A DNA stretch of 64,000 bases, from the NCBI GenBank assembly GCA_022605405.1, contig JABYQQ010000013.1:310001-374000 (forward strand), given 5' to 3'. Of the stretch, positions 32,711 to 44,800 are shown in pieces (within the stretch, counting starts at the first letter, position 1; the number at the start of each line of letters is the position of its first letter). The notes beneath the pieces were generated by a model. The model made no database searches. It was given only the letters and a program-made list of their open reading frames with translations, and had not been told where the DNA came from. The translations under genes were made by a program, and so were the position numbers. This stretch comes from Earliella scabrosa. Taxonomy: Eukaryota > Basidiomycota > Agaricomycetes > Polyporales > Polyporaceae.

Positions 32711-34148
32711 TCAGCCGGCGAACATCCCAACAAGATATTGGCTTACGCCCTCGGGGGTCAGAATCCCTACGTCGGAGAACACCAGCGAAATCAGGTCCGG
32801 CCTGTGGCGAAGAGCGCACACAGTCAGGAACGCGCTTCGAGAACAAGTTTGCCCGCTCACCGTGTGTAGTCGACGCCCGGGTTCTTCGCTATCTGCTCTT
32901 GACTCATCGCCCGTTCCGTCCTCGACGATGACACGTCCGCGTCCGCAGACTTCGTGGCGTCCGATGTCGCAGTTGATGGCACGCCTTCCTGCCCAGGTGA
33001 TCGCCCTGACGGAGTAGTGAAGGACAGGATATTCGGATTGTGCGTCGGCAGATCGTATTGCGATAGCGGGAACAGACGATGGAATTTGTAGCTGGACAAC
33101 ATGACAAGAGGTTCAGGAACGTGCGACATATGCCTGCTTGGCGGACCCACCTCTCTGCTAGCGCATAGAACGGCTTATTAGCAGCCTTGGCGATGATGGC
33201 CATCTGGTTGCTTCCGACGTAGTTCACCAAACCACCGCTTTCGACGACGGCTTCCGAACCGACTAGAACAAAGTCCACCTGGTCCATGACATACGCCACG
33301 GCGGAGTCGAGCACCATGGTGCAAGGAATCCCAGCCGCCGTGAGTGCCTCGTACGTTCTCAAGCTAAACGGAGGTGGTGTCAGTGTGGCAAACGGCCCTG
33401 CCGAAAATTTCAGGAGGCGCACCCTAGTCCTCGAGGCCGCGACTCGGTGACATAAACGGAAATTCGCTTCGTCTTGTGAGCATGGAGCAGTGCTTTGAGC
33501 ACCACGCGCGAGTACGAATGTGTAAGGATCTGCTCGTATCAACCGATAAGCATCAGTACATGCGGCATTGCTCAGCATACGCACGACGGCGTCGTCCTTG
33601 ATGAACCCGAGAGCGAGTTCAGCGATTTTATCACGGAAGGAGATTGCCTCCGTTGCGTATTTTCGGCCCTGCTGTTCGAGCTCTTTCTTGAGCTCCGCAA
33701 AGTTCTGTACAAATGGGTCTCTAGTATCGATGGACCTGCCCACGCATTTCTGATGACTGCACTCACGTCGGACTCGTGGGGGAAGAGAGTCACGAATGCA
33801 ATGAACAGTTCACAACCTGCGTTGAGACTGATGGGGTTACGCGAGCGCCTCTTGAGCTCTTCTGCGCCGTCGTTGAGAGCTTGGACAAGCTCGAACATGG
33901 TTCCGGCTTCATACTGTCCACATCTGTACGAGCAGTTCGGAGGGCAGGCGCACTGCTGACGCACCATTGGACCTGACGATCGCCTCGGCTAGAGACAAGA
34001 TAGCTGCTAGCGGGGGTGATATCTTGAATCAAAATGAGCCCAGAGACTACCGCGGACTTGAGATGGACGTGCGCACTTCATCATCCTGCAGAAACTGCTG
34101 GAAGGTAGCGTAGATATCAAAGCCTCGGCTCTGCGCCAGTTCTGTCAT
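32711..34148 (-). CDS. GCN3: Translation initiation factor eIF2B subunit alpha
   Basis: Regulatory subunit of the eIF2B guanine-nucleotide exchange factor, which senses phosphorylated eIF2 and tunes general translation. The start MTELAQSRGFDIYATFQQFL is followed by a RELVQAL-like helix and LNAGCELFIAFVTLFPHESD. Then come KYATEAISFRDKIAELALGF with IKDDAVV, KRISVYVTESRPRGLG, and GIPCTMVLDSAVAYVMDQVD with FVLVGSEAVVESGGLVNYVG and SNQMAIIAKAANKPFYALAE. These match the eIF2B alpha/beta/delta Rossmann-like domain. The region before VDYTR holds a Ser/Ala/Asp-rich insert. The last exon reads PDLISLVFSDVGILTPEGVS, ending LVGMFAG at 32711. About seven introns. Assignment to alpha rather than beta or delta follows from the short N-terminus and the sequence of the C-terminus. 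Confidence 0.94.
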
Positions 34149-35358
34149 CTTTCACAGTTGCTGAGGATTTAGCGGTCAATCTGACTGATCGGGGCACTTG
34201 GACGAGGGTCGGAACGCGCGTGCATGAAATAGGCTCCGGCGGCGGAGGGAGGCGAGAGAGGATCCTGGAGAGACAGTGGCGGCAAGTGAGGTCTGCTCCG
34301 GAGTCCGAGCAAACCGAGCGGGCGATGACTCGGCTCCCACGTGCGGAGCGCGACTTGACGCGGTCACGTGCTTGTATCGGGCCATGTACTTATCTAGATC
34401 GATCGCGCCTCGCCTCTATTGGGCTTCTCCCTCGAACGTCGTCGCCGCCTCTGCCGTTGTCCACATCCAACAAGCATTCTATTGGCACTGAGTAAGTGCG
34501 ACACGCTAACCTCAAGCTTGAAAGACTGCTCGTTAAGATCGAGTCTACTGTGATCCCCGTACGCCGCCGTGCCTGCCTGCGACGTCGCTCCGATCCCGAC
34601 GCACTCTCCCAGGGTCCGACTATTTTACATGAGGAATGTAGCTAACCCTACGCTCGGCCCTACATCAATTCGATGGCCGGCTCTCTGTGACAGACCATGA
34701 GAAATAGAATGCATCTGTACGGCATAACTGATACGTCCGACCGAGCTCAAGATGCTTCGGCGCACATTCAATCATGATCGCCCCTGGTGTGCGAAGGGCA
34801 GCATTCAATTTGCGCGACTGCGACTGCGACATACGTGTGGTCCGCTGCGGCTCATCTTGTCGTAACATGATATGAAACTTTGTTACCGGTCGCCCAGCGG
34901 CCGAGGCCAAGTAATGTGGCTAATTACTGGTGAACTGAAGGCCGACCGGCGACATTGACGTCGACAGTGATTGTTCCCAAATTGCTTCGGCTCGTCCCAA
35001 GACAGCGAAGTTCGAACGCCTATGGTGACATGGCAACATAGTGACAACGTTGAATGCTGACTGGAAGACTCAACCATATCGGAGCGCCCCGAGGTCTCCT
35101 GGGTCCTATGTATAGGGTCTGAAGAGAGTTTGGCTCTGCTAGTCTTGTACTGGCAACGCAAAGCCTGTCCATGGCAACTTTGGGGCAACGCGCGTAGACG
35201 TTTTCGAGGCTTCCCTAGACCGAACCAGCACGCAGCGGCGGGGAAACTCTCGCCCGCGGAGGCGACGTAGTCCGACGGCGACGCGAACACGGATCTGGAC
35301 AGGAAGATTGAACGCAACGATGACGTCCGTGTGGTTTACCCAGGGCGAATGGACCCTG
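34149..35358. other. Gene-poor region
   Basis: About 1.2 kb upstream of eIF2B alpha. A long minus-strand frame (34883-35317) has no splice-consistent continuation or recognisable motif. No repeat or RNA gene is evident. Confidence 0.4.
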
Positions 35359-35671
35359 TTAGCCGGGCGTCACAACGTCGCGCAACCAACGGCGCAGACC
35401 GTCCGGCACGATCCCCAACCGCAATCGGTCGTCAAGGGGCGGGAGGTCGGATGTTGGGGCGCTGCTCCGGAGCCGTCTTGGCCGATGTCCTGGGCCAGTC
35501 CTGGGCTCACAAACTGTGGATTTTGTCAGGCGTTAGGTCGGGACGACTGAACCGCTGTGGGCGCAAAACACGCCCCCGCCGCCCCAGAACAGCGTGGCGG
35601 CCGTGAAGGGCGCCCAGGTATCATATATCAAGCTCTACGTCAGTCACAGTGCAGCGTGCGCTCGCCACCAT
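35359..35671 (-). CDS. Candidate small three-exon protein, unknown
   Basis: Proposed exons: MVASARCTVTD, an intron starting GTAGAG, RFSRPDLTPDKIHSF, a clean GTGAGC to GCAG intron, then APTSDLPPLDDRLRLGIVPD and GLRRWLRDVVTPG, stop at 35359. The spliced product is about 59 residues and the last junction is convincing. The frame is open far upstream of this ATG with an Arg/Ser/Pro-rich stretch that could be a mitochondrial presequence, so the true start may be earlier (up to about 36090). I recognise no family. Confidence 0.4.
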
Positions 35672-36307
35672 GGCCGTGGACGTTCGGAGGCTGGGCTGAG
35701 CAGGGACGGCCGGCGGGCTCGCGTCGGCCTGGGTCCTGGGAGATAGCCGCCGAGGGCGGGATATTGGTCTGAGTCGGGCGATCTGGGAGAGCGCGCGGCG
35801 GGTAGTGCGTATCCACGGAGCGGATGCGCGGGATTTGACGGAGAGCGGCCCCAGAACGGCAGGGGAGTTGTGCAGCATATGGCAGGCGCGGGAGAAACGA
35901 GGCTGGAGCGCGAGGAGGCGAGAGATTAGCCTGGAATGCGCGGTGGGAAGGAGAGTTTGGGCGGGAAGTAGGAGCCGATAAGTCCAAAAAGCGCATGCTT
36001 TGCTCGTCGAAACACGTTTCGTGTCTTTGCCGCGTCGGAATGTCGCCCAAACCCTATGGGGGCCGCTGCCCGTGGCGATCGCCAGGTCCAATTTCAGTTG
36101 CCTCGGCGCAACGCCCGCCCTTCAAAAGGCCCGACGCGATATTATGTTTTTCTCCTCCACCATCTCCCGCTGACATACGCTCAGGCTCTCCCTCCCTTCC
36201 CCCTCTTCCGCGCTGTGCTCAACGTGTTTGCCGTTCGGGCACACGGTTCCTTGATCCACACTTTTAACTGCTGGAGGCAGCCTGGCTCGTTCGCTCTCCA
36301 TTTCGGG

Positions 36308-36370
36308 GTGAGTACTTTTCGCATATATGTCGCGCGACGCACCCAAACATTTCTTCCCCAATGTACGCAG
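36308..36370 (+). other. Probable 5' UTR intron
   Basis: GTGAGT at 36308 and TACGCAG ending at 36370 form a good intron just before the ORF of the next gene. It would remove the in-frame ATG at 36361 and favours the start at 36451. Confidence 0.45.
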
Positions 36371-36450
36371 TCCGCCATCGTCCCTTGCTTCCATTTCGCT
36401 CCCCCCGCGACACCTCACGATACGCGCCTCCGCAAAAGCGACTACCCATC

Positions 36451-37068
36451 ATGACCAGCGCGCCGCCACAGTTGTTCTTCAGTAACGAGGTCGCATCCAT
36501 GGACGAGTGGGCGAAACGAACAGGCATCCCCCTAACCACTGCTGACGCTCTGGGCACAAACTATGCGCGAGCGCGGCGCTGGCTTCTCTCCATCCGTTCC
36601 AAGTTGGTTCAAGAGCACGGCTGGCGGGACGTGACCCCACTCGACTCTCGACTCCTTTTCGACATCGAGTGTCCCACGCCCTACCGGTCTTCAAGAGGCC
36701 TTCCACGTAGTCCCAATATGCGTCTACAGATGCCCGTGAACGCCTCCTCGTTCTTCTCGCGAGAACGACGCGTTCAGTGGGAGATGGTCTTCCACTCCGC
36801 GCTCTTCCCGGGGCTGCGGCATACTGTTCCGGCGGTCGCGGACCTCCTCCACCTCCTCCAATGTTTGCTCACCGGCATGGTCGTCCTCATCAAGGAGGAG
36901 CAGGTTCCCGGCGAGGGCCTCTACCGGACCATCCGCGGATTGCCGCCCGTCGAATGGGTGACGAGCAACGAAGCCGCGCTCGTCGACATCTTCGGGCCTT
37001 CCCACTACCGACAGTTGTTCCGCGCCGCCAGCGACAAGCGTGTCGCGTTCAAGCTTGAGCGGGCGTGA
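36451..37068 (+). CDS. Hypothetical protein, single coding exon
   Basis: About 205 residues with no intron in the coding part. It starts MTSAPPQLFFSNEVASMDEW, then AKRTGIPLTTADALGTNYAR and SKLVQEHGWRDVTPLDSRLL. The middle has MPVNASSFFSRERRVQWEMV, and a hydrophobic helix AVADLLHLLQCLLTGMVVLI. The end is DIFGPSHYRQLFRAASDKRV, closing FKLERA. The ATG has A at -3. One weakly hydrophobic stretch could be a buried helix rather than a membrane anchor. No family recognised. Confidence 0.6.
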   Translation: MTSAPPQLFFSNEVASMDEWAKRTGIPLTTADALGTNYARARRWLLSIRSKLVQEHGWRDVTPLDSRLLFDIECPTPYRSSRGLPRSPNMRLQMPVNASSFFSRERRVQWEMVFHSALFPGLRHTVPAVADLLHLLQCLLTGMVVLIKEEQVPGEGLYRTIRGLPPVEWVTSNEAALVDIFGPSHYRQLFRAASDKRVAFKLERA

Positions 37069-37500
37069 CGGGCTCCCACGCGCGGCCCCCGCATCCTGCT
37101 CAGCACGTACGCCTGCCCGCACGTCGCCCAAAAGGCCCGCGAAACACGTCAATTTCGTCCAAGGACCCTGCAGAGGCCGCGCATGTCCCGTCGGACTCTA
37201 CCTTATTCGATCCTATTGACCCCATGGTACTCGTGTTTAATGTCTGGTACAGTCTTAATCCCTTTCGCTGCTTCGCTACTCGCTGTTACATATTGTTCAT
37301 GTTCACGATTGCTCGTCCCACGCCATTCACCTCGCTGTCAGTTAGAATACGGCCCTTCTAGTCGCAAATTAGGCTACGTCCACTTGCTACGCATTTGTTT
37401 TTCTTGCTGTTCTGTCCCACCACGTCTTCCAGTCGCACTGTCACCTTCGTCATGCACATACAGTATGTATTCCAAGCATTCCCCACGTCATGCATCATAG
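37069..37500. other. Intergenic region between convergent genes
   Basis: About 0.43 kb, T- and C-rich, between the single-exon gene and the minus-strand unknown gene. It probably contains both 3' UTRs. No gene is seen. Confidence 0.5.
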
Positions 37501-38522
37501 CTAGGCTTCTATCGTATAGTCCATAATCGCAGAGTCACCCACTGTAGGCAATATTTTCCTGTCCATACCTTCATCCGAAACGTCGAGCGTTTGCGCCCTT
37601 GGTGGCAGTTCCACAGTAGAGCGCGTGGGTGTGGGGGAACCACCCCAGTAATGATCATAATATTCGTGTTCGTATGCTACGCAGTACGAGAGTGTGGCAT
37701 AATGTGCGCGGGAATGCTTGTCAGGATGACGGCAGCGCGAACCACCAAGAAGTACGGGCTGACGAATATGGCGATGTACTTACCGGAATCGTACAGATCT
37801 CCAGAGAGACGATCGTCCCAGATAGGCACCAAAGAGTCGTGTAAAGCGTCCACAGCCTGCAGTAATCGTTGAGGTAACGGGTCGTACTTGGTTCTAGGGT
37901 TTCCATGCCCAGATGAGCGAGCTCTGTGTCCGTGCCGGAGGTCGACTGGGCAGAGGGCGCGGAGAAAACGCGCGAAAGACATGAGGTGCCGGGACATACC
38001 AGGTCAGACGAGTCTTGAACGTACGAATGACTCAGACGACTGCCGGAGGCCGCTCTTGGGCGGCATGGCCAACAGGAAGGCGGGTCCATAGAAGCTTCCG
38101 TTACGACACAGCTAGGATCTTCGTCCGCACGTGGGAGGAGGCGCATTAATGGAGTAGAGTCTGCCTGGGTCTGCTTCACCTGTGGGGGACGATCGAAGGG
38201 GCAGCAGGGTCCCGGGGAACTGGAGACTGTGGGCCCAGTGGTTACTATAGCGCATACGTAGTCAGTCACAGGTCCAAACAAAAGCTCGGGAACGCCTGGG
38301 CTACTCACTAGGCTAGACCGTAGGCGCACTTCGGCGAAGGGATATGCGATCTGCGAGGGAAGCTGGAAGGACAGTCCGGCGGAACGTGGTTTCCCGCCTG
38401 CGTAATCTAATCAGGAGAACCCTCGCACGATCGATGAAACCGTAGCTTCGCCAGGACTCGGAGATCCGGAGGCCACAGTGCACCAAGGAGCCACTCGCGG
38501 TATGCCGTATGCCGTCCGCGTC
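37501..38522 (-). CDS. Hypothetical multi-exon protein (5' end uncertain)
   Basis: Successive minus-strand exons join in frame. They read HTAYREWLLGALWPPDLRVL, then GKPRSAGLSFQLPSQIAYPF with AEVRLRSSL and a GTGAGT donor, then PRDPAAPSIVPH, then CVVTEASMDPPSCWPCRPRA. After a long intron come TKYDPLPQRLLQAVDALHDS with LVPIWDDRLSGDLYDS, a GTAAGT intron, and the last exon AYEHEYYDHYWGGSPTPTRS with KILPTVGDSAIMDYTIEA, stop at 37501. The C-terminal half is the most secure part. I could not fix a start codon; an open frame without ATG continues toward 38830. No family recognised; the tail is acidic and Tyr-rich. Confidence 0.5.
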
Positions 38523-38854
38523 CTGTTGTCTACCTGAACCACGAGTCTGAGCTAGTCGTCAAGCATCATATCCGCAAGCCAGTAAGAGCGTAAGATGGTA
38601 AGAGTCGTTCGAAAGGGATCCAAGTAGACCAGAGGAAGTCGTGAGGGAGTGGTGTTGCTGAGCGTTGCAAGGAAAGGACCCAATGATGTTCGAAGTCCGC
38701 CCCGTTGCGCAAGGCGGAGGGTGTACTTTTGTGCTCTGAGTATGGCGGAGACTCAAATGAGCGGGAGCGCTCAGTCGCGCGGCGCGGTTGAGCTTCGCGT
38801 TAATCTCAACAACCGTGCTGCTTGACTCTCGATCCCGCTCCCCCTACCCTGGCC

Positions 38855-41800
38855 ATGGCGGACGGCGCGCCGCCCCCGGAGGAGGACTTCAATGCCATCC
38901 CTATACCCGACAGACTTGCCCACAAGAATTGGAAGGCCCGTGTTAGCGCCTACGAGTCTCTCGTGAAGATATTCTCAACCACGGCCTCTGACTCCGATCC
39001 TGCCTTCAAGCCTTACATCAACAACCCGGACACGCTCAAGAAGATTGCCACGGATGCCAACGCTGTCGCACAAGAGAAAGGCCTCGAGTGTCTGGTCGCT
39101 TTGGTCAAGTTCTCTGGAGAGAATGCCGCCCGTACTCGGGAAACCGTCGTACCAGCCCTGGTGGACAAGTGCTTCGGTTCAGCACGCGCGGGCACGAAGA
39201 ATCAAGCTATAGAGCTAGTGCTGCAGTATGTGGAAGTTGAGAACGGTGCGGCGGGCGTTGTGGTATGTCTTTCTTTGCATGTGAGCCTCTCCAAATCTCA
39301 CCGCCATATCCGCGCTGTAGGAGAACATCCTACCTGGGCTTGCCGCGAAGCAGCCAAAAACGGTCGCTGGTTGTGTGACCGCCATTAAGGAGATAGTCAG
39401 GTGCGTCTTGTCATCGCATCCTACTACGTGCATAACCCATATTCCAATGCTCTGTCAGGACGTTCGGTACCTCGGTCACCCCACCACCACCAGTTCTGAA
39501 GGCTCTTCCGAAGATCTTTGCACACTCGGACAAGACTGTGCGCGCGGAAGGGACGCAGCTGGCTCACGTCCTTTACCAATACATCGGTCCCGCTATCGAA
39601 ACCTTCCTCAACGATCTGAAGCCTGTCCAAGTTAAAGAGCTCAAGGAGGCGTTCGAGGAATTGGAGAAGGAGGGAAAGGGGAGGGGTAGTCTCAAACCCG
39701 AGCGGATGACAAGGCAGGGTGCGAGGGAAGCTGAGGCCGCTGCTGCTGCAGGGGGCGATGCAGATGAGGGTGCGCCTCCTGAAGAAGGTGCGTCTGCTTG
39801 CTGAAGTGCGTGTGTGTTGTGCTGAGAGAGGGCGTGCTATCAGAAGCACCACCTGATCCTCGGATGTTCGTTGAGGAAGTTGATATCGTGCCCAAGCTAC
39901 CGACCAACTTGCAAGCCTCGTTGAAGTCCTCCAAGTGGAAAGACAGGAAAGAGGCCTTGGACGAGCTCTTGACCCTGATCAACGGGTCACCTAGGATCAA
40001 GGAGGCGTCAGAACTGGGAGAACTTGCTAGGTCTCTTGCGACATGCATACAGAAGGACGCGAACATCAACTGCGTGATGACCGCAGCCAACTGTCTAGAA
40101 GGGCTGGCAAAGGGTTTGATGGCTAGCTTTGCAAGATATCGCGAGAGCGTCGTACCTCCTATCCTGGAAAGGCTCAAGGAGCGTAAGGCGAACGTTACAG
40201 ACGCGATCGGCACCGCTCTGGATGCGGTGTTTGCCACTGTAAGCCAGTCATGTCTGTTTCTCGAGGCGTTCTGACGAAGGAGACGATTCTACTACAGACC
40301 ACTTTGACAGATATCCTCCCGGACATTCTCCCGGCGCTCAACTCGAAGAACCCGCAAGTCAAGGAGGGCACGTTGAAGTTCATAGCGCGATGTCTATCTA
40401 CCTCCCCCACGCCAATACCTGCTCCGCAGATTAAACCTCTGTCTGAAGCGCTTGCTTCTCTCCTCGAGGACTCCTTCGAGGGCGCTCGCAATGAAGCCGC
40501 AGTGTGTCTTGGAACGCTCATGAAGATGGTGGGAGAACGTCCGCTCAATGCTCTAATGGACGGCCTGGCGGACGTGAGGAAAGCGAAGGTCAAGGAAGCT
40601 TACGACAACGCGAAGGTGAAGGCGAAAGCTGGATCCGGTCCTCCGAAACCTGCCGCACCTCCTGCATCGAAGGAACCGCCCAAGAAGAAGGTGCCCCCTC
40701 CAAAGCAACCTCCCACTGGGGAACTGCCGGCTGCCCCGAAGGACGAGGAGGTGCTAACGCCCACAGAGAACAAACCTCTCAAGAAGCCTCCAGCCCGTCT
40801 GATGGTGCGCTCACTGACAATCATAATTATTTCGCTTTGTGTTCACGTTCGACATAGGCCAAGAAACCTCCGGCTGCTGGTGGTGGCGAAGGCGGCTCTG
40901 CACCTACATCCGCAGCTCCAGCACCGAAGAAACTGCCACCCGCCGCGGCCGCAGCAGCGAAACCAGCCAAAGGTGGTGCTGCCCCTGCCCCTGGTGCACT
41001 CGATACGTTCAAGTACAAGCACACGCCTGAAGATGCGGAGGCTCTAGCCGCTGAGCTCATCCCTCCCAAATACGCCACCGATCTCGGCGACACTAACTGG
41101 AAGGTCCGGTTAGCTGCTTTGGAAGAGATGACCACGTGGGTAGAAGGTGCTGCCGGTGAACTCGACTCTGAAGTGGTCATACGCTTCTTGGCCAAGAAGG
41201 GGTGGAATGAGAAGAACTTCCAAGTGCGTACCGTTTCCTCCACCTTCTCCCACTGTTGATTGACCCATCACGTCCCTCATCAGGTATCCGCGAAGCTATA
41301 TGGCATCTTAGGGATCCTCGCTGAACAATCTCCATCGTTCGGTCGCGCTTCTGCGGCGCTCTGTATCCCTCACCTGAGCGAGAAACTGGGTGACATGAAG
41401 TTGAAGAAGCCGGCTGGCGACACTCTTCTCATATTCGCGGAGAAGACGTCATTACAGTTCGTCCTTGGTCATGGTTAGTGTGTCTTTGCTACCGCTCCTG
41501 TCGCAAAGAAGGCTCATACTCGTGTAGCGTACGATCCGCTATCGAAGCAAAAGGCTCCCAAAGTTCTGGCTGACGCGCTCACGTGGGTCGAGCAAGCTCT
41601 CAAGGAATTTGGAATAGCAGGATTGTCCCTGCGCAGCCTCATTGACTTCCTGAAGACGGCACTCAAGAATTCCAACGCCGCCGTCCGAACCAGCGCCACG
41701 AAGACCCTCGTGACCGTGAAGTTGTTCGCCGGCTCGGGTACGTGGATCCGCTAAATAACATGGAAATCGTACCTGATCTTCCCGGCTATTAGCGATCAAG

Positions 41801-44800
41801 GACTTCCTCGAAGATCTGAACCCTCAGCTCCTCACGACTATCCTGAGCGAGTTCGACAAGGTTGAGGGCACACCGGCACCAGAACCAACCCGGACATCAG
41901 CAGATGTCGCCAGCGTAACCCCTGCCGGTGGCGCGTCGGGCAAGGCCGGTGGATCGGGAGGCGATCCTCTGGATGACCTCTTCCCCCGAGTAGAGATCGA
42001 CAGTCTGCTCAAGGGCACGACGATCTTGGCGGACGCGAAGAGTGACGCGTGGAAGACGAAGAAGGAAGCCCTTGAAGCCCTACAGGCAATCTTGGACCAA
42101 GGCTCGAATAAGCGGTTAAAGCCAGGCATGGGTGCGAACTTCCCTTATATGTCGGCCGTCTGAATGAATTGCTGATCTCCCGGTTGTTTCACAGGCGAGA
42201 TCGCTCAGGTGCTAAAGGCCCGAGTGACGGATGCGAACAAAGCGGTGCAAGTTTTGGCTCTGGACATCGTCGCTCGCATCGCCACTGGTATGGGCAAGCC
42301 TTTTGAGAAACAGGTCCGTTTCTTCCTGGTGCCTGTTGCGACCGTCCTTGCGGACCAGAAGGCCGCCTACAGGAATGCGGCGCTCCAAACTTTGACAGCT
42401 ATCTTCAATGCTTGCGAAGGCTTTGAGCCTCTAGTCTCTGGTATCGCTACTGCGTTAGAGGCGAACAACCCGGTCCAACGAGCTACGTTGCTTGGATGGC
42501 TAGTGGAAACCTTCAAGGAGCACCCGCCTCCGCCTGGTCTTGACTTGAGCAGCTGGGCTGGTCACATCGTAGGCTGTCTCGATGACCGGAACGCCGACGT
42601 CAGGAAAAGTGCTCAGGCGCTCCTGCCCACACTCATCGCTTGCTCGAGCTTCGAGCATGTCATGAGTCAGACGAACTCTTTGAAGTCCGCGTCGAAGTCT
42701 ACCGCCGTCCCACTCATCCAGGCCGCTCGTGGTTCCGCTCCCGCCCCGGCTGCGAAGAGCGCCCCTGCCGCTGTCGCCTCTAAGGCTGGCCCTGCTCCCA
42801 AAGCTTCGGCCGCACCGGCCAAGGCAGCGTCCCCTCCTCCCTCGGCACCGTCCCCCCCTCCCGCCGAGTCCTCGAAGATCGCCCCTCCCAGCAAGCTCAC
42901 AGGTGTACGCCGCAAGCTACCTCAAGGTTCCATCCCGCGGCCCGAATCTCGTGCTGAGGCTGCGCCTGAGGCAACGACTTCTCGTCTCCCCAGCAAACCA
43001 GGAACTGGTCTCAAGAGACCTGGTGGACCAGTTGGTGGACTCTCCAAAGCACCAGTCGTTGAACCCGTCGATACCTGTGCCTTCAGCAGTTTTAACCCCG
43101 ATACGAAGCGATTGCGTCTGGCCAAAGATGCGAACCGATGGGTCATCGAGTCGGGTCCGTCGCGGAAGGACCTAGCGGAGTTACTGCAGCACCAGATGGA
43201 GCCCCACGCGTCGAAGGAGCTTCTGGCACTGTTGTTCAGTCATGATCACAATGCAGTGAACGACCACGTCAACGGGCTGGGGATGCTCCAGGACTTCTAT
43301 ACTAGCGCGCAGACCGGAGACGACAGGTTACAATCGATCGGCATAGCGAACTCGGATCTGGCCTTGAAGTTCGTTTCCCTCAAGGTTCACGAGCCTCAGT
43401 CCAACCTGGTTCAAAAGTGCTTGGACGTCGTCGACGCGGTCTTGGCGTTCTTCCAAAGTGTTGACTATCAGCTGTCTGACCAGGAAGCGATGGTTTTCAT
43501 CCCAACGATAACACACAAGGTATGTTGCACATCGCTCGTCCATTCTCGCTCGACGCTGACCGCCTGTCAGCTTGGGGACGCGAGGGAACCAGTCAGGCTT
43601 CGAGTCGCACAGATTGTGCAGACCCTTCCTAAGGTTTACGCCTACAGCAGGGTCTTCCAGCTTTTGCTGGAGCACGGTCTTCAGTCGAAGGTTGCGAAGA
43701 CGAGGCAAGGTACTTTGGACGAGCTCGCCGGCCTGTTGAAGCGGTTCGGCATCGGGGCATGTGAACCCCCGAAGGCGTTCCCGAAAATTGGGGCTATGAT
43801 CTCTGACAAGGATCCCGCAGTTCGCAAATCTGCTCTCGCTGCCCTAAGGTCAGTATTGATCTCATTCCAAGTCCATTTGCAACCCACTCACGTGGTGCAT
43901 ATTAGTGAGGGTTATGTCCTAGTCGGCGAGAAGATCTGGACCCTTGTCGGTCATCTGTCTCCCAAGGACAAGACACAGTTGGAGGAACGGCTGCGCCGAG
44001 TACCTGGAACGAGCAGTCCTGACCGAGTGGAGACTGCCCCTCTTGCCACCCACGCTTCTCGTGTCGCTACCGGTATACCTAGATCTGGCTCGCCAGCACC
44101 AGGTGTCGCTTCTCGCATCGGGGGCATTCCACGATCTGCTAGCCCCGCCCTTGTCCCACCATCGCGCCTCGCACGCCCCGCTTCGCCCTCTAATATGGTC
44201 CGATCATCATCCCCAGCTCCAAACCAGGTCTCTAGAATTGCAGGTCCTTCGCAGTTACAACCTCCCGGATCTCCCACGGCCGGGACTCGTACGAAGACTC
44301 TTGTGCCATCGCGACTTGGCCCTCCTCGTTCACGCCTGAATGGTGCGACAGCTGTCAGCGGTCTGCCGCCACCCTCCATCCAGTCGCGTTCTTCTATGGA
44401 CGACGTCTTCTCCTCAAATGGTCATCGAGGTATACCTGGCCCGAGCAGGCGCTCCATCGAGGAGCACAATGGCCGACAAGAGGAGAACGCGAACGCGTCA
44501 GACGACATCACCGTCACGATCTCGAGTATTCTCAGTAACGACCCAACGAGGAGCGTCGAAGCACTGAAGAAGATACAGAAGGTGCTAGAAGTTGGTCCCG
44601 AGGAGGGGCCATCTTCACCTGCCTATCAAGAGTTGGCGGAGCATACGGAGGGGTTGATCGAGACTATCACTCTCCAGATGGCCCATATCTTTGAACGTCC
44701 GGAGGATATCACGCTGCCGGAGAACTTCCGTTTGGCCAAGCACCTCATCCAGACACTCAATGCGTTCTGTGATCACGTCTTCCTCGCGGAATCCCTGACC

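Noticed and set aside
32307..32846. 179-codon minus-strand frame and plus-strand frame 32530-32931
   Set aside because: Both overlap the spliced C-terminus of eIF2B alpha in the wrong phase or strand, and neither has recognisable motifs.
36361..36450. Upstream ATG at 36361 for the single-exon unknown gene
   Set aside because: It falls inside a probable 5' UTR intron (36308-36370).
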